A stretch of DNA of 64,000 nt from an uncultured Streptomyces sp. GTDB taxonomy: Bacteria; Actinomycetota; Actinomycetes; Streptomycetales; Streptomycetaceae. The DNA lies in the NCBI RefSeq assembly GCF_947488945.1, contig NZ_CANLBS010000021.1:84589-148588 (forward strand), in the 5' to 3' direction. Below, piece by piece: positions 8,481 through 16,662 of the stretch (positions are counted from its first letter, which is position 1; every line of letters starts with the position of its first letter). The notes beneath the pieces were generated by a model, which was not told the origin of the DNA, made no database searches, and saw only the letters and a program-made list of their open reading frames with translations. The translations under genes and the position numbers were made by a program.

Positions 8481-9446
8481 CTACGGCTCGACGACCGTCT
8501 CCTGTGCGGCGGCGGTGTCGCCCGCCAGCAGTTCGGCGTCCACCGGAACGTTTCGCTTCACCAGGGCGAGGGCGATCGGCCCCAGCTCGTGGTGGCGGGC
8601 GGAGGTGGTGACGAAGCCGATCTGCCGGCCTTCCGCTCCGTCCGCGGCGAGCCGGACCGGTGTGCCGTGGCCGGGCAGGTGCACCTCGCTGCCGTCCAGG
8701 TGCAGGAAGACCAGCCGGCGCGGCGGCTTCCCCAGGTTGTGGACGCGCGCGACGGTCTCCTGACCCCGGTAGCAGCCCTTCTGGAGGTGGACCGCGGTGC
8801 CGATCCAGCCCAGCTCGTGGGGAATGGTCCGGTGGTCGGTTTCGAAGCCCAGGCGCGGCCGGTGCGCCTCGACGCGCAGCGCCTCGTACGCCAGCAGGCC
8901 CGCGACCGGGCCGTTGGCGGCGGCGTACTTCTCCAGGTCGGCGCGGGGCAGGAACAGGTCCCGGCCGTACGGGGTCTCGCGCACGGTCACACCGTCGGGG
9001 GCCCCGGCGATCGAGCCGGCCGGGAGGTGGACGACGGCGAAGTCCTCGGTGCGGTCGGCGACCTCGACCCGGTAGAAGAACTTCATCGACTCCAGGTACG
9101 CGATCAGGTCGCCCCGGGTCTCCGGCTCGACGTGCATCCACACCGTCGAACCGTCGTCGACGAGGTACATCGCGTGCTCGATGTGGCCGTTGGCGGAGAG
9201 GATCAGGGCCTCGGTCGCCAGCCCCGGGGCCAGGTCGCTGACGTGCTGCGTCAGCAGCAGGTGCAGCCAGCTCAGCCGGTCGTCCCCGCTGACGGCGACG
9301 ACGCCCCGGTGCGAGAGGTCGACCAGGCCCTGTCCCCGGGCGAGGGCGCGTTGCTCGGGAAAAAGGTCGCCGTAGTGCGCGGCGACGCCTTCGTCGCGGC
9401 CTTCGGCGGGGACGGCGCCGGGCAGGGACAGCAAGGGGCTCTTCAT
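8481..9446 (-). CDS. ygfZ: Folate-binding YgfZ/GcvT-like protein
   Basis: A 321-residue cytoplasmic protein of the tetrahydrofolate-binding YgfZ (IBA57) family, related to the glycine-cleavage T protein, that supports iron-sulfur enzyme maturation or repair. The diagnostic motif KGCYRGQE with its conserved cysteine is at about residues 222-229. The N-terminal YGD...R.LVDLSHRG segment matches the GcvT fold. Length is typical. It lies downstream of nur on the same strand with a 97-bp gap. The exact Fe-S client is unknown. Confidence 0.9.
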   Translation of the reverse strand: MKSPLLSLPGAVPAEGRDEGVAAHYGDLFPEQRALARGQGLVDLSHRGVVAVSGDDRLSWLHLLLTQHVSDLAPGLATEALILSANGHIEHAMYLVDDGSTVWMHVEPETRGDLIAYLESMKFFYRVEVADRTEDFAVVHLPAGSIAGAPDGVTVRETPYGRDLFLPRADLEKYAAANGPVAGLLAYEALRVEAHRPRLGFETDHRTIPHELGWIGTAVHLQKGCYRGQETVARVHNLGKPPRRLVFLHLDGSEVHLPGHGTPVRLAADGAEGRQIGFVTTSARHHELGPIALALVKRNVPVDAELLAGDTAAAQETVVEP

Positions 9447-9543
9447 GCGACAAGCGTACGGCTGCCCACGGCCGGGCGGACCCGCGGCCGGGCGGAGACG
9501 GCGTCGGTCCGGCGCCAGGCCGGTCGGTGGGCGGGGGCGCGGG

Positions 9544-10002
9544 TCAGGCGCCCGCGGGGCCGCCGGACTCGCCGGCCTGCGCTGCCTTCGCCGTGCAGTC
9601 GGCGCACCGGCCGAAGATCGCGAAGTGCTTCATGTCGGTCTCGAAGCCGAACGTGCCCCGCAGCTTGGCGGTGAAGTCGGCGACCACGTCGGTGTCCGCC
9701 TCGATGACGTCGGCGCAGTCCCGGCAGACCAGGTGGATGTGGTGGTGCCGGTCGGCCAGGTGGTAGGTCGGCGATCCGTGCCCGAGGTGGGCATGGCTGA
9801 CCAGGCCCAGCTCCTCCAGGAGCTCCAGCGTCCGGTACACCGTGGAGATGTTCACCCCGGACGCCGTGCGCCGCACCTCGACGAGGATGTCGTCGGGCGT
9901 CGCGTGTTCCAGCGCGTCCACGGCTTCCAGAACGAGCTGACGCTGGGGTGTCAGCCGGTAGCCGCGCCGGCGAAGGTCGGTCTTCCAGTCGGTGCTCACC
10001 AC
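9544..10002 (-). CDS. nur: Nickel-responsive Fur-family repressor Nur
   Basis: A 152-residue metalloregulator. The winged helix (residues 1-80) includes the Fur recognition region SGVNISTVYRTLELLEELGL. Metal ligands reported for S. coelicolor Nur are all present at the same numbers: H70, H72 and H126 (nickel site) and H33, H86, H88 and H90 (second site). CxxC pairs at C93/C96 and near residue 133 are also seen. In Streptomyces, Nur with nickel represses nickel uptake and the iron superoxide dismutase sodF. I used the first of two adjacent GTG codons (10002), giving MVSTDWK. The C-terminus is slightly longer than I remember for S. coelicolor. Confidence 0.93.
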   Translation of the reverse strand: MVSTDWKTDLRRRGYRLTPQRQLVLEAVDALEHATPDDILVEVRRTASGVNISTVYRTLELLEELGLVSHAHLGHGSPTYHLADRHHHIHLVCRDCADVIEADTDVVADFTAKLRGTFGFETDMKHFAIFGRCADCTAKAAQAGESGGPAGA

Positions 10003-10103
10003 CCGACCAGTGTAGGGCGGGGCGGCCCGCGCTCCGCTCCCCGGACACGGGACACCCGCGCGGCCACCGGCCCGGTGGGCCTTCCGCTGCGGGGTGGGGG
10101 GCC

Positions 10104-10676
10104 CTACTTGAAGAACGCGATGCCGTCGTCGGGCAGGTCGCCGAGGCTCTTCGCCATCTCCTGGACCTCTTCCGGCGTGACGACCTTCTTGAGGTGCGCC
10201 GACATGTACGGGCGCATCTCGACGTCCGGCGTGGACTTCTCGCCGACCCACATGAGGTCGCTGTTCACGTATCCGTAGAGCCGCTTGCCACCGCTGTACG
10301 GGCCGGAGGCCGCCGTGCGGGCCACCGCGTCGGTGATGACGTCGATCTGCGGCTTCTGGTGCGCGAGCTCGCCGTACCAGACCTCGACGACGCCCTGGTC
10401 GCGGACCATGACGATCTCGACCTTGCGGTCCTTGTCGATGCGCCAGTAGCCGGACTCCGACTCCAGCGGACGCACCTGGTTGCCCTCGGCGTCGAGGACC
10501 CAGGTGTGCGAGACGTACTCCAGGAAGTCCCGGCCGTCGTGGCTGAAGGTGACCTCCTGGCCGAAGTTGCACTTCTCGGCGCCGGGGAAGTCGGAGACGC
10601 CCGCGCCCGCCCAGTTGCCGAGGAGGAACGCCAGCGGGACGAGGTCCGGGTGGAGGTCGGACGGAATGGAGATCAT
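10104..10676 (-). CDS. FABP/nitrobindin-like heme-binding beta-barrel protein
   Basis: A 190-residue protein of the nitrobindin / THAP4-like family, a ten-stranded barrel that can hold heme and react with nitric oxide or peroxynitrite in characterised members. The family signature GxWxGxG appears as GNWAGAG near residue 20. Alternating strand-like segments run through to the end, and a conserved histidine lies near the C-terminus (MSAHLKKV). Length is normal for the actinobacterial group. It is upstream of nur on the same strand (about 100 bp apart); no operon evidence beyond that. Confidence 0.85.
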   Translation of the reverse strand: MISIPSDLHPDLVPLAFLLGNWAGAGVSDFPGAEKCNFGQEVTFSHDGRDFLEYVSHTWVLDAEGNQVRPLESESGYWRIDKDRKVEIVMVRDQGVVEVWYGELAHQKPQIDVITDAVARTAASGPYSGGKRLYGYVNSDLMWVGEKSTPDVEMRPYMSAHLKKVVTPEEVQEMAKSLGDLPDDGIAFFK

Positions 10677-10736
10677 GAGCGGCTCAGACGATCTGTGAGG
10701 GGGCGGAAGGCCTGCGGTGTCAGAAGGTCCGCGACG

Positions 10737-10838
10737 TCAGCGCTGGCCCTGGTACAGCTTCTTCACGGTCACACCTGCGAAGGCGAGGACGCCGACGCAG
10801 ACCAGGACCAACAGAGCGGTGAAGAATGCCTCAAGCAC
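10737..10838 (-). CDS. 33-residue single-span membrane peptide
   Basis: A very small gene starting at GTG 10838 with the strong ribosome site GAGGAGCTC just upstream. The product has one hydrophobic helix, AFFTALLVLVCVGVLAFAGV (residues 4-23), and a basic tail VKKLYQGQR. It is probably a real small membrane protein: SD, hydrophobicity and positive-inside tail all agree. It lies between the three-gene paralog operon terminator and the nitrobindin-like gene, same strand. Function unknown. Confidence 0.7.
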   Translation of the reverse strand: MLEAFFTALLVLVCVGVLAFAGVTVKKLYQGQR

Positions 10839-10873
10839 GGGAGCTCCTCAGAACGAGCGAATGACGGCAGTAC

Positions 10874-10910
10874 GGGCCGGGCCCCAGCCTAATGGGTGGG
10901 AGCCCGGCCC
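10874..10910 (-). terminator. Hairpin terminator after the three-paralog operon
   Basis: Perfect 9-bp arms GGGCCGGGC (10874-10882) and GCCCGGCCC (10902-10910) lie 15 bp beyond the stop of the last paralog. There is no long T-run, which is common for Streptomyces. Confidence 0.55.
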
Positions 10911-10924
10911 TCTCGTCCAGGTCC

Positions 10925-11881
10925 TCAGCCGAGGAGCTGGTTCTGCAGGATCACCGTCTGGTGGAACGGCACCCGCGCCGCCTCCCCGCCGGGCCTTCCC
11001 TGCACCACCAGGGCCAGGGTGTCGCCCGCGACGGCGTACGCCTGACGGGTGTGCTCCGCGCCGTACGGCGCGGTCTCCTGGAAGACGTACGAGATGACGC
11101 CCTTGACCTTGTCGCCGTCCCAGCTCTCGTCCAGTTCCGCCTCGGGCGCCTCCACCAGCGGGGCGCCGGCTTCTTCGAGGACGGAGATCTCGTCGTACAC
11201 CTCCGAGGCGAGGGCGACCGAGTTGAACTGGAGCAGGTAGATCCGGGTCCGGGTGCCGTCCGGCACCGTCCAGCCGGTGGCGGCGATGTGGCGCGGGGCG
11301 GCGTCGCCGATCGCCGGCCCCAGGTTCTCGCGCTCGTTCTCCTCGTACTCCCGCAGGAACACGTCGGTGGTGATCCAGCCTCCGGTGAGCTTCTTGTCCG
11401 GCACCGCTCCGGCCGGGGCCGGCAGCAGCAGCTCGCGGAGGTCGGCGTGGTGGATCTCGCCGGGGTTCGACGCGCTGTACGGCCGGGGCGATCCGGCCGG
11501 CAGCGAGGGCAGCGACAGCTCGGGGTAGTCCCAGCGGCCGTCGGTCTCGGTCGCCAGGCCCGGCACGTCGCCGCGGTCCAGGGCGGCGATCCCCCAAGCC
11601 GTGCCGCCGCCCACGGCGCCGAAGACCACCGCGGCCAGCGCCCAGCGCGCGACCGCCCGCACCACCCGCCGCGACGGCCGGCGGGAGCGCCGGACCGCAC
11701 CGGGCGCGGGCACGGCATCCGGCGCCGGCACGGTGTTCGGGTCGGGCACGGCGGTGGGGTCGGGCAGGGCGTTCGGGGCGGGCAGGGCGTTCGGGGCTCC
11801 CGTCGGCAGCGGGGGCACCGCCACCGCGGTTTCCGCTTGCGGTTCCGCTTCTGCTTCCGGTGTGGCCGTCTGCTCGCTCAT
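10925..11881 (-). CDS. Membrane-anchored paralog 3 (extracellular domain of unknown function)
   Basis: A 318-residue protein with an acidic Pro/Ala/Asn/Thr-rich cytoplasmic head (residues 1-80), a basic patch RRSRRPSRR, one transmembrane helix (about 93-113), and an extracellular domain. It shares with the two genes upstream the element LRELLLPAPAGA (compare SRLLLPVPDGSR and LLKLLVDRPKGAR) followed by a domain of similar size. Its ATG overlaps the preceding stop as ATGA (11878-11881). It is the last gene of the operon, before a terminator. No known domain recognised. Confidence 0.8.
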   Translation of the reverse strand: MSEQTATPEAEAEPQAETAVAVPPLPTGAPNALPAPNALPDPTAVPDPNTVPAPDAVPAPGAVRRSRRPSRRVVRAVARWALAAVVFGAVGGGTAWGIAALDRGDVPGLATETDGRWDYPELSLPSLPAGSPRPYSASNPGEIHHADLRELLLPAPAGAVPDKKLTGGWITTDVFLREYEENERENLGPAIGDAAPRHIAATGWTVPDGTRTRIYLLQFNSVALASEVYDEISVLEEAGAPLVEAPEAELDESWDGDKVKGVISYVFQETAPYGAEHTRQAYAVAGDTLALVVQGRPGGEAARVPFHQTVILQNQLLG

Positions 11882-12924
11882 ATGTACTCCCCCGGGGACG
11901 CGATGTGGTCGAGCTGGTCCCCGACCGTCGTTCTGACCGCCGTCAGGTCGAAGGGCTCCGTCCCGTCGACCGTGACGGTGAGGTACAGGTCCGCCTCGTA
12001 CGCGAGGCAGATGACGCTGTCGAGGCCCTCGTCGCCCTTCGGCATCCGGTAGCAGCGGACGTTCTTGTGGTCCTTGATCTTCGGGCCGTCCCGCAGCACT
12101 CCGAGCGAGTCCATCAGCCCGGTCTGCTGCGACCAGATCCGGCGGACCGCGCCCTTGTCCTTCATCTTCACGAGCTGGATGGCGGTGACCTGGTCGCCGA
12201 CGACGCTGGCGAACGAGCGCTGCGCCAGCCCCTGCACCTTCAGCTTGTCGACGGCCCGGTCGAAGGCCCGGCGGTCCTTGCCGGCCAACCCGCGCCCGAC
12301 CTCCTTCATGGTGGCCGTGGCCCGCTTGCCGCTGATCTCCCCGTCGTTGCCGTCCTCGCCGTTGTCCGGCCCGAGCCGGGAGCCGTCGGGCACGGGCAGC
12401 AGCAGACGGCTCAGCTCGGTGTCACTACGGCCCCGGTCCGGGCGCCCGGCGGGGTCCTTGGCCGCTCCCGACTTCTCGGCGGCCTTCTCGGCGGCCTTGG
12501 CCGCGTCGTCGTCCCAGAGCACGGTCGGCACGGTGCGGTCCGCCCGGTCCACGGTGCGCACCGTGTACGCCGCGGTGCCGCCGACCGCGCCGAGCACCAG
12601 CACGACGGACAGCGCCGTCAGCAAGGCCCGGCGAACCCGACGGCGGCCACCGCCCCCTGCCCCGTCCACGGCTTCCGCTTCCCCGTCCGCTTCCGCTTCT
12701 CCGGGCACGGACGCGGGCGGCACGGACGCGAGCCCGGCGTCCGCGCCGGTCCCGTCCGCCGCGGCGGTCACATCCGCCACGGCGGTCGCATCCACCGCAG
12801 TGTCACCGTTCGCCCCCTCAGCACCGGGCGTCCCGCCAGTACCGGGCGCCCCGACGGGCTCCGCGGCCCCCTCGGCCTCGACGGCCTCGGCGGCCGTCGG
12901 CTTCTCGTTGCCGTCCTCGGTCAC
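11878..12924 (-). CDS. Membrane-anchored paralog 2 (extracellular domain of unknown function)
   Basis: A 348-residue protein: a low-complexity Ala/Glu/Gly/Thr-rich head (residues 1-90), an arginine patch GRRRVRRAL, one transmembrane helix (about 98-118) and an extracellular domain. The domain starts with the shared segment LSRLLLPVPDGSR and ends in VRTTVGDQLDHIASPG. The GTG start at 12924 overlaps the stop of the first paralog as GTGA, and its own stop overlaps the next gene. Strict translational coupling suggests the three products act together, perhaps as a surface complex. That is inference. Confidence 0.8.
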   Translation of the reverse strand: MTEDGNEKPTAAEAVEAEGAAEPVGAPGTGGTPGAEGANGDTAVDATAVADVTAAADGTGADAGLASVPPASVPGEAEADGEAEAVDGAGGGGRRRVRRALLTALSVVLVLGAVGGTAAYTVRTVDRADRTVPTVLWDDDAAKAAEKAAEKSGAAKDPAGRPDRGRSDTELSRLLLPVPDGSRLGPDNGEDGNDGEISGKRATATMKEVGRGLAGKDRRAFDRAVDKLKVQGLAQRSFASVVGDQVTAIQLVKMKDKGAVRRIWSQQTGLMDSLGVLRDGPKIKDHKNVRCYRMPKGDEGLDSVICLAYEADLYLTVTVDGTEPFDLTAVRTTVGDQLDHIASPGEYI

Positions 12925-13892
12925 AGGCGCTCCCACTGCTTCTCGGCAAGCGCCTCGACGCTCTTCTTCTTGATGGGCTTGTTGTCGAAGACGTGGATGT
13001 CCATCACGATGTCCCCCCGCCGGGCGAGTGCACGGGCCTCGTACATCGGCTCGTAACCCGCCTTCCGCTCGACGGGGGACAGGTAGTAACGCCCGCTCCC
13101 GGAGCCGTCGATCGGGAAGCCGTCGTTGCCGGCCCCGCCTTCCTCGTAGGGCATGTACGCGTTCTGCTCCTCGAAGAACTCCGTCGCGCCGGCCCGGGAG
13201 CCGGGGCGGAACTGGACCAGGTTGACGAAGGTGGTCCGGTACTCGCCCTGGAGCCAGACCGCCGCCGCGTTGCGCCGGAAGTCCATGTCGGCGAGCGAGG
13301 TGAACATGGAGTCCGGCTCCTCGAACTCCTTCGCGTACTCGCTCAGGCCCACCCATCGCTCGGCGGGCAGGCCGTCGACGTCGCGGGCGCCCTTGGGGCG
13401 GTCCACCAGCAGCTTCAGCAGGTTGCCGTCCGTCGTGCGCAGGTGGTCCTGCTCGGCCGGCAGCGGATCGGGCGCCTGGTCGGCCGGCAGCGACTTCGCC
13501 GGATAGCCGAGGCCGTGCTGGGCCAGCACGGGCAGCGGGGTGGGCTCGCGGCCGGCCTGCACGCCGAAGCCGACCGCCGCGCCGGCCGAGACGCCCAGCA
13601 GGGCGGCGGCGAGCACGATCAGGGTGGTGCGTCCGCGAGGGCGGGTGCGCTCCGGCGGCGTGGTGCCGTGCTCGGGCACGGTGGACGCTTCGTCGGGCGC
13701 GACGGACACGGCGGGTGCGCCGGTGGGCGCAACGGGCGCCGTGCCCGCGAGTGGTGCAGTTGGTGCGGGCCCGTCGTGCGGACCGGGTTCCGGCGTGGCG
13801 TCCGGCGCGGTCCGCGTACCGGACGCGGCGGTGGGCACCGGGGATTCCGACTGCTCTTCGGGCAGCTCGGAACGGGTGTCGTTCAGTTCCAA
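12921..13892 (-). CDS. Membrane-anchored paralog 1 (extracellular domain of unknown function)
   Basis: A 323-residue protein and first gene of a three-gene overlapping operon. The head (residues 1-85) is Pro/Ala/Glu-rich, followed by a transmembrane helix containing LIVLAAALLGVSAGAAVGFG. The extracellular part contains LLKLLVDRPKGARD and GLPAERWVGLSEYAKEF. I chose TTG at 13892 because GGGGGA lies about 7 nt upstream; the longer reading frame upstream lacks a ribosome site. It diverges from the DsrE gene across about 104 bp. No enzyme motif is visible. Confidence 0.77.
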   Translation of the reverse strand: MELNDTRSELPEEQSESPVPTAASGTRTAPDATPEPGPHDGPAPTAPLAGTAPVAPTGAPAVSVAPDEASTVPEHGTTPPERTRPRGRTTLIVLAAALLGVSAGAAVGFGVQAGREPTPLPVLAQHGLGYPAKSLPADQAPDPLPAEQDHLRTTDGNLLKLLVDRPKGARDVDGLPAERWVGLSEYAKEFEEPDSMFTSLADMDFRRNAAAVWLQGEYRTTFVNLVQFRPGSRAGATEFFEEQNAYMPYEEGGAGNDGFPIDGSGSGRYYLSPVERKAGYEPMYEARALARRGDIVMDIHVFDNKPIKKKSVEALAEKQWERL

Positions 13893-13996
13893 AGGGTCCC
13901 CCCATGAGACCTGGGCGCGGATGTGAATGATCCGCGCACACAACTGACTCACCGGCGGCGGTTCTGGTTGTCGTGCGGAGGATTACAGTTCGGCAT

Positions 13997-14359
13997 ATGC
14001 CGAAGAAGCTCGTGATCAAGGTGACCGCCGGGGCCGACTCCGCCGAGCGCTGCTCGCAGGCGTTCACCGTGGCGGCGGTCGCCGTCGCCAGCGGGGTCGA
14101 GGTCTCGCTCTGGCTGACCGGGGAATCCGCGTGGTTCGCGCTGCCCGGCCGCGCGGCCGAGTTCGAACTGCCGCACGCCGCGCCGCTGCCCGACCTCATC
14201 GAGTCGATCCGGGCGGGCGGCAGGATCACGCTCTGCACGCAGTGCGCCGCGCGCCGGGACATCACCGAGGCCGATGTGCTGGACGGCGTCCGGATCGCGG
14301 GTGCGCAGCTCTTCGTCCAGGAGGCGATGGCGGACGACACCCAGGCGCTCGTCTACTGA
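13997..14359 (+). CDS. DsrE-family protein
   Basis: A 120-residue small cytoplasmic protein of the DsrE/DsrF-like alpha/beta family, often linked to sulfur relay. Visible features are the opening strand KLVIKVTAGADSAERCSQAF, the glycine-rich VSLWLTGESAWFALPG and the cysteine pair LCTQCAARR. The start at 13997 is the first ATG; GCGGAGGA lies rather far upstream (about 15 nt), so a GTG at 13973 remains possible. It diverges from the three-paralog operon and converges on DUF3099. Whether the CxxC pair is catalytic is unknown. Confidence 0.83.
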   Translation: MPKKLVIKVTAGADSAERCSQAFTVAAVAVASGVEVSLWLTGESAWFALPGRAAEFELPHAAPLPDLIESIRAGGRITLCTQCAARRDITEADVLDGVRIAGAQLFVQEAMADDTQALVY

Positions 14360-14477
14360 GTCCGGCACCGGCCCCGGCACCGCCCCGACCGCACCGGCTC
14401 GGGCGCCACGCCACCGCACGGCCCGGCCCGACCCGACCCGGCCCGACCCGGCTCGGCGAACGGCCGTCCGATGCACC

Positions 14478-14939
14478 TCAGCGGCGTTTGCGGCCGTCCA
14501 GTTCGTCCCACCAGGCGTCCGACGTCGGGTCGCCGGTCCGGCCCCCGCCGCCTCCGGGCGTTCCGCCCCGGGCAGGGCGCTCATGGCCCGTGCGCTCCGG
14601 ACCCGTGCGTTCGGGACCGCCCGCCGGGCGGTGGGGACGGCCGGGTCCGGGCCGGCCGGCGCCGGGTTTGCGGCGTCCGCCGGGTTCCTCACCGCCTGTG
14701 GTCTTCTCCCGCGCGCCGGGCCGGGGCCGGGCGCGCGGGGCGGGTTCGTCCCACCAACGGTCGTCCGGGCCACGCCGGTTGGCGATGATCGCCGCCACCG
14801 GCGGGATCACCATCGCGACCGCGCACATGGCGACGGCCGCCGGGATCGACCACAGGCGCACGAACGACCAGGCGGACACGAAGAGAACGACGCATCCGCC
14901 CATCATCAGGAAATAGCCGCGCCTGCGTCGGGCGTACAT
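14478..14939 (-). CDS. DUF3099 family membrane protein
   Basis: A 153-residue protein with two transmembrane helices (about residues 10-28 and 33-53) and a long Pro/Gly/Arg-rich cytoplasmic tail. The start MYARRRRGYFLMMGGCVVLF and the motif RRGPDDRWWDE are typical of the actinobacterial DUF3099 family. The tail ends in a second acidic-aromatic motif, DAWWDELDGRKRR, echoing the first. The ATG at 14939 has GGAG 4-5 nt upstream. Function is unknown for the family. Confidence 0.82.
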   Translation of the reverse strand: MYARRRRGYFLMMGGCVVLFVSAWSFVRLWSIPAAVAMCAVAMVIPPVAAIIANRRGPDDRWWDEPAPRARPRPGAREKTTGGEEPGGRRKPGAGRPGPGRPHRPAGGPERTGPERTGHERPARGGTPGGGGGRTGDPTSDAWWDELDGRKRR

Positions 14940-15136
14940 GTCTCCAGCGTAGGCCCGGACCCCCGGCGTCTGCCGCCCGAGCCGGGCCGGGCCCGGCCCG
15001 GCAGCGGACGACCGACGACGTCCGGCAGCGCCCCGAGCCCCCTGAGGAACGCCGGGCAGGAGCCGCGGAAACGGGCAGCCGCAGGAACAGGCGGCTTCGA
15101 GGACAGGCAGCCTCGGGCACGGGAGAGCCGAAAAGC

Positions 15137-15186
15137 CCGGAGGGCCGCTCCCCGGGCGTCCAACCCTGCGGGGAGCGGCCCTCCGG
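15137..15186 (-). terminator. Strong intrinsic terminator of the sulfurtransferase operon
   Basis: Perfect 18-bp arms (15137-15154 and 15169-15186) enclose a 14-nt loop. On the minus strand the hairpin is followed by GCTTTT. It lies 32 bp past the stop of the DUF1416 gene and closes the leader peptide-rhodanese-DUF1416 operon. Confidence 0.85.
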
Positions 15187-15217
15187 CCGTCACTGCGCCG
15201 TACCGCGCGTCCGTCCG

Positions 15218-15505
15218 TCAGACGGCGATGGCCACCTCGGAGAGGCCACCGGTCTGCGCGACCACGGTGCGGTCGGCGCTGCCGCCGGGCACCAGGGCGC
15301 GGACGGTCCAGGTGCCCTCGGCCGCGTAGAAACGGAACTGACCGGTCGCGGAGGTCGGGACCTCGGCGGTGAACTCGCCCGTCGAGTCCAGCAGACGGAC
15401 ATATCCGGTGACGGGCTCGCCGTCACGCGTCACGCTGCCCTGGATGGTGGTCTCACCGGGCTTGATCGTCGAGGCGTCGGGGCCGCCGGCCTTTGCTCCA
15501 CACAT
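15218..15505 (-). CDS. DUF1416 protein, partner of the sulfurtransferase
   Basis: A 95-residue protein with the characteristic start MCGAKAGG, carrying a cysteine at position 2, then a beta-sandwich-like domain (TTIQGSVTRDGEPVTGYVRL ... GQFRFYAAEGTWTVRAL). DUF1416 proteins sit immediately after thiosulfate sulfurtransferases in actinobacteria. The spacing here is 43 bp on the same strand, so a shared role in sulfane sulfur handling, perhaps as acceptor through Cys2, is reasonable but unproven. The operon ends at the terminator downstream. Confidence 0.88.
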   Translation of the reverse strand: MCGAKAGGPDASTIKPGETTIQGSVTRDGEPVTGYVRLLDSTGEFTAEVPTSATGQFRFYAAEGTWTVRALVPGGSADRTVVAQTGGLSEVAIAV

Positions 15506-15548
15506 GGTCTTCTGTCCTTCTGGTCGAGGTCGTGCGGGTCCGTCGGAG

Positions 15549-16388
15549 TTACTTGTTGGCGCCGAGCTCGATCGGCACGCCCACGAGGGAGCCGTACTCG
15601 GTCCAGGAACCGTCGTAGTTCTTGACGTTGGCCTGGCCGAGCAGCTCGTGCAGCACGAACCACGTCAGCGCGGAGCGCTCACCGATGCGGCAGTAGGCGA
15701 TGGTGTCCTTCGACAGGTCGACCTGCTCGTCCTCGTAGAGGGCCTTGAGCTCGTCGTCCGACTTGAAGGTGCCGTCGTCGTTGGCGTTCTTCGACCACGG
15801 GATGTTGCGGGCGCTCGGCACGTGACCGGGGCGCTGCGACTGCTCCTGCGGGAGGTGGGCCGGGGCGAGCAGCTTGCCGCTGAACTCGTCGGGCGACCGC
15901 ACGTCGACCAGGTTCTGGCTGCCGATGGCCGCCACGACGTCGTCGCGGTAGGCGCGGATCGACTCGTCCTGCGGCTTGGCCTTGTACTGGGTGACCGGAC
16001 GCGTCGGGACGGCGTCGGTCAGGTCGCGGGAGTCCAGCTCCCACTTCTTGCGGCCGCCGTCGAGGAGCTTGACGTTCTCGTGGCCGTACAGCTTGAAGTA
16101 CCAGTAGGCGTAGGAGGCGAACCAGTTGTTGTTGCCGCCGTAGAGGACCACCAGCGTGTCGTTGGCGATGCCCTTCTCGGACAGGAGCTTCTCGAAGCCG
16201 GCCTGGTCGACGAAGTCGCGGCGGACCGGGTCCTGGAGGTCCTTGGTCCAGTCGATCCGGATGGCGTTCTTGATGTGGTTCTTCTCGTACGCCGAGGTGT
16301 CCTCGTCCACCTCGACGATGGCCACCTGCGGGTCGTCGATGTGGGCCTCGACCCAGTCGGCGTCTACCAGGACGTCACTGCGGCTCAT
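15549..16388 (-). CDS. Thiosulfate sulfurtransferase (rhodanese, CysA/SseA type)
   Basis: A 279-residue two-domain rhodanese that moves sulfane sulfur from thiosulfate to an acceptor. The N-terminal inactive domain contains YEKNHIKNAIRIDW and GGNNNWFASYAYW. The C-terminal domain has the active-site loop CRIGERSALTW with the catalytic cysteine, preceded by VDLSKDTIAY. Length and layout match actinobacterial CysA2/SseA. A GGAGGAGAAT ribosome site precedes the ATG. A cysteine-rich leader peptide encoded about 157 bp upstream probably controls this gene in response to cysteine. DUF1416 follows in the same transcript. Confidence 0.93.
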   Translation of the reverse strand: MSRSDVLVDADWVEAHIDDPQVAIVEVDEDTSAYEKNHIKNAIRIDWTKDLQDPVRRDFVDQAGFEKLLSEKGIANDTLVVLYGGNNNWFASYAYWYFKLYGHENVKLLDGGRKKWELDSRDLTDAVPTRPVTQYKAKPQDESIRAYRDDVVAAIGSQNLVDVRSPDEFSGKLLAPAHLPQEQSQRPGHVPSARNIPWSKNANDDGTFKSDDELKALYEDEQVDLSKDTIAYCRIGERSALTWFVLHELLGQANVKNYDGSWTEYGSLVGVPIELGANK

Positions 16389-16544
16389 GAAATTCTCCTC
16401 CGGGGCAGTCTGCGGCGGGATGAAGCTGGGTGCACGGGCGCGGTCGCACGGCCGCGGATCACGGGGCGCGGCGCACGTGCACGGATGGGCCCTGACAGCG
16501 GTCGAAGGGCCGGGGAGGACCGGGGCGCGGTGGAACCGCCCCGC

Positions 16545-16625
16545 TCAGAAGGGGCGACAGAGCATGGCGGCGACGCGGCACAGGTCTACTGCCCGCCGCT
16601 TCGTGAGGTCCGCCTGTCGCTTCAT
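16545..16625 (-). CDS. Cysteine-type regulatory leader peptide
   Basis: A 26-residue peptide starting MKRQADLTKRRAVDLCRV and ending CRPF, with two cysteines at positions 16 and 23 near the end. It matches the short leader peptides annotated upstream of sulfur genes in actinobacteria. No ribosome-binding site precedes its ATG; instead a -10 box lies exactly 7 nt upstream, so it should be translated from a leaderless mRNA. In mycobacteria comparable cysteine-containing leaderless ORFs attenuate downstream sulfur genes when Cys-tRNA is plentiful. Here the rhodanese start is about 157 bp downstream. Confidence 0.8.
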   Translation of the reverse strand: MKRQADLTKRRAVDLCRVAAMLCRPF

Positions 16626-16632
16626 GCGTCCG

Positions 16633-16662
16633 ATCGTAGGGACGTTACGGCCGGGATGTCAC
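16633..16662 (-). promoter_or_regulatory. Promoter of the leader peptide/sulfurtransferase operon
   Basis: On the minus strand, -35 GTGACA (16657-16662) and -10 TACGAT (16633-16638) are 18 bp apart. The -10 ends 7 nt before the leader ATG. The spacing predicts initiation at the start codon. Confidence 0.6.

Noticed and set aside
14421..14455. CCCGACCCGG-type short tandem repeats between convergent genes
   Set aside because: Simple GC-rich slippage tract without further structure.
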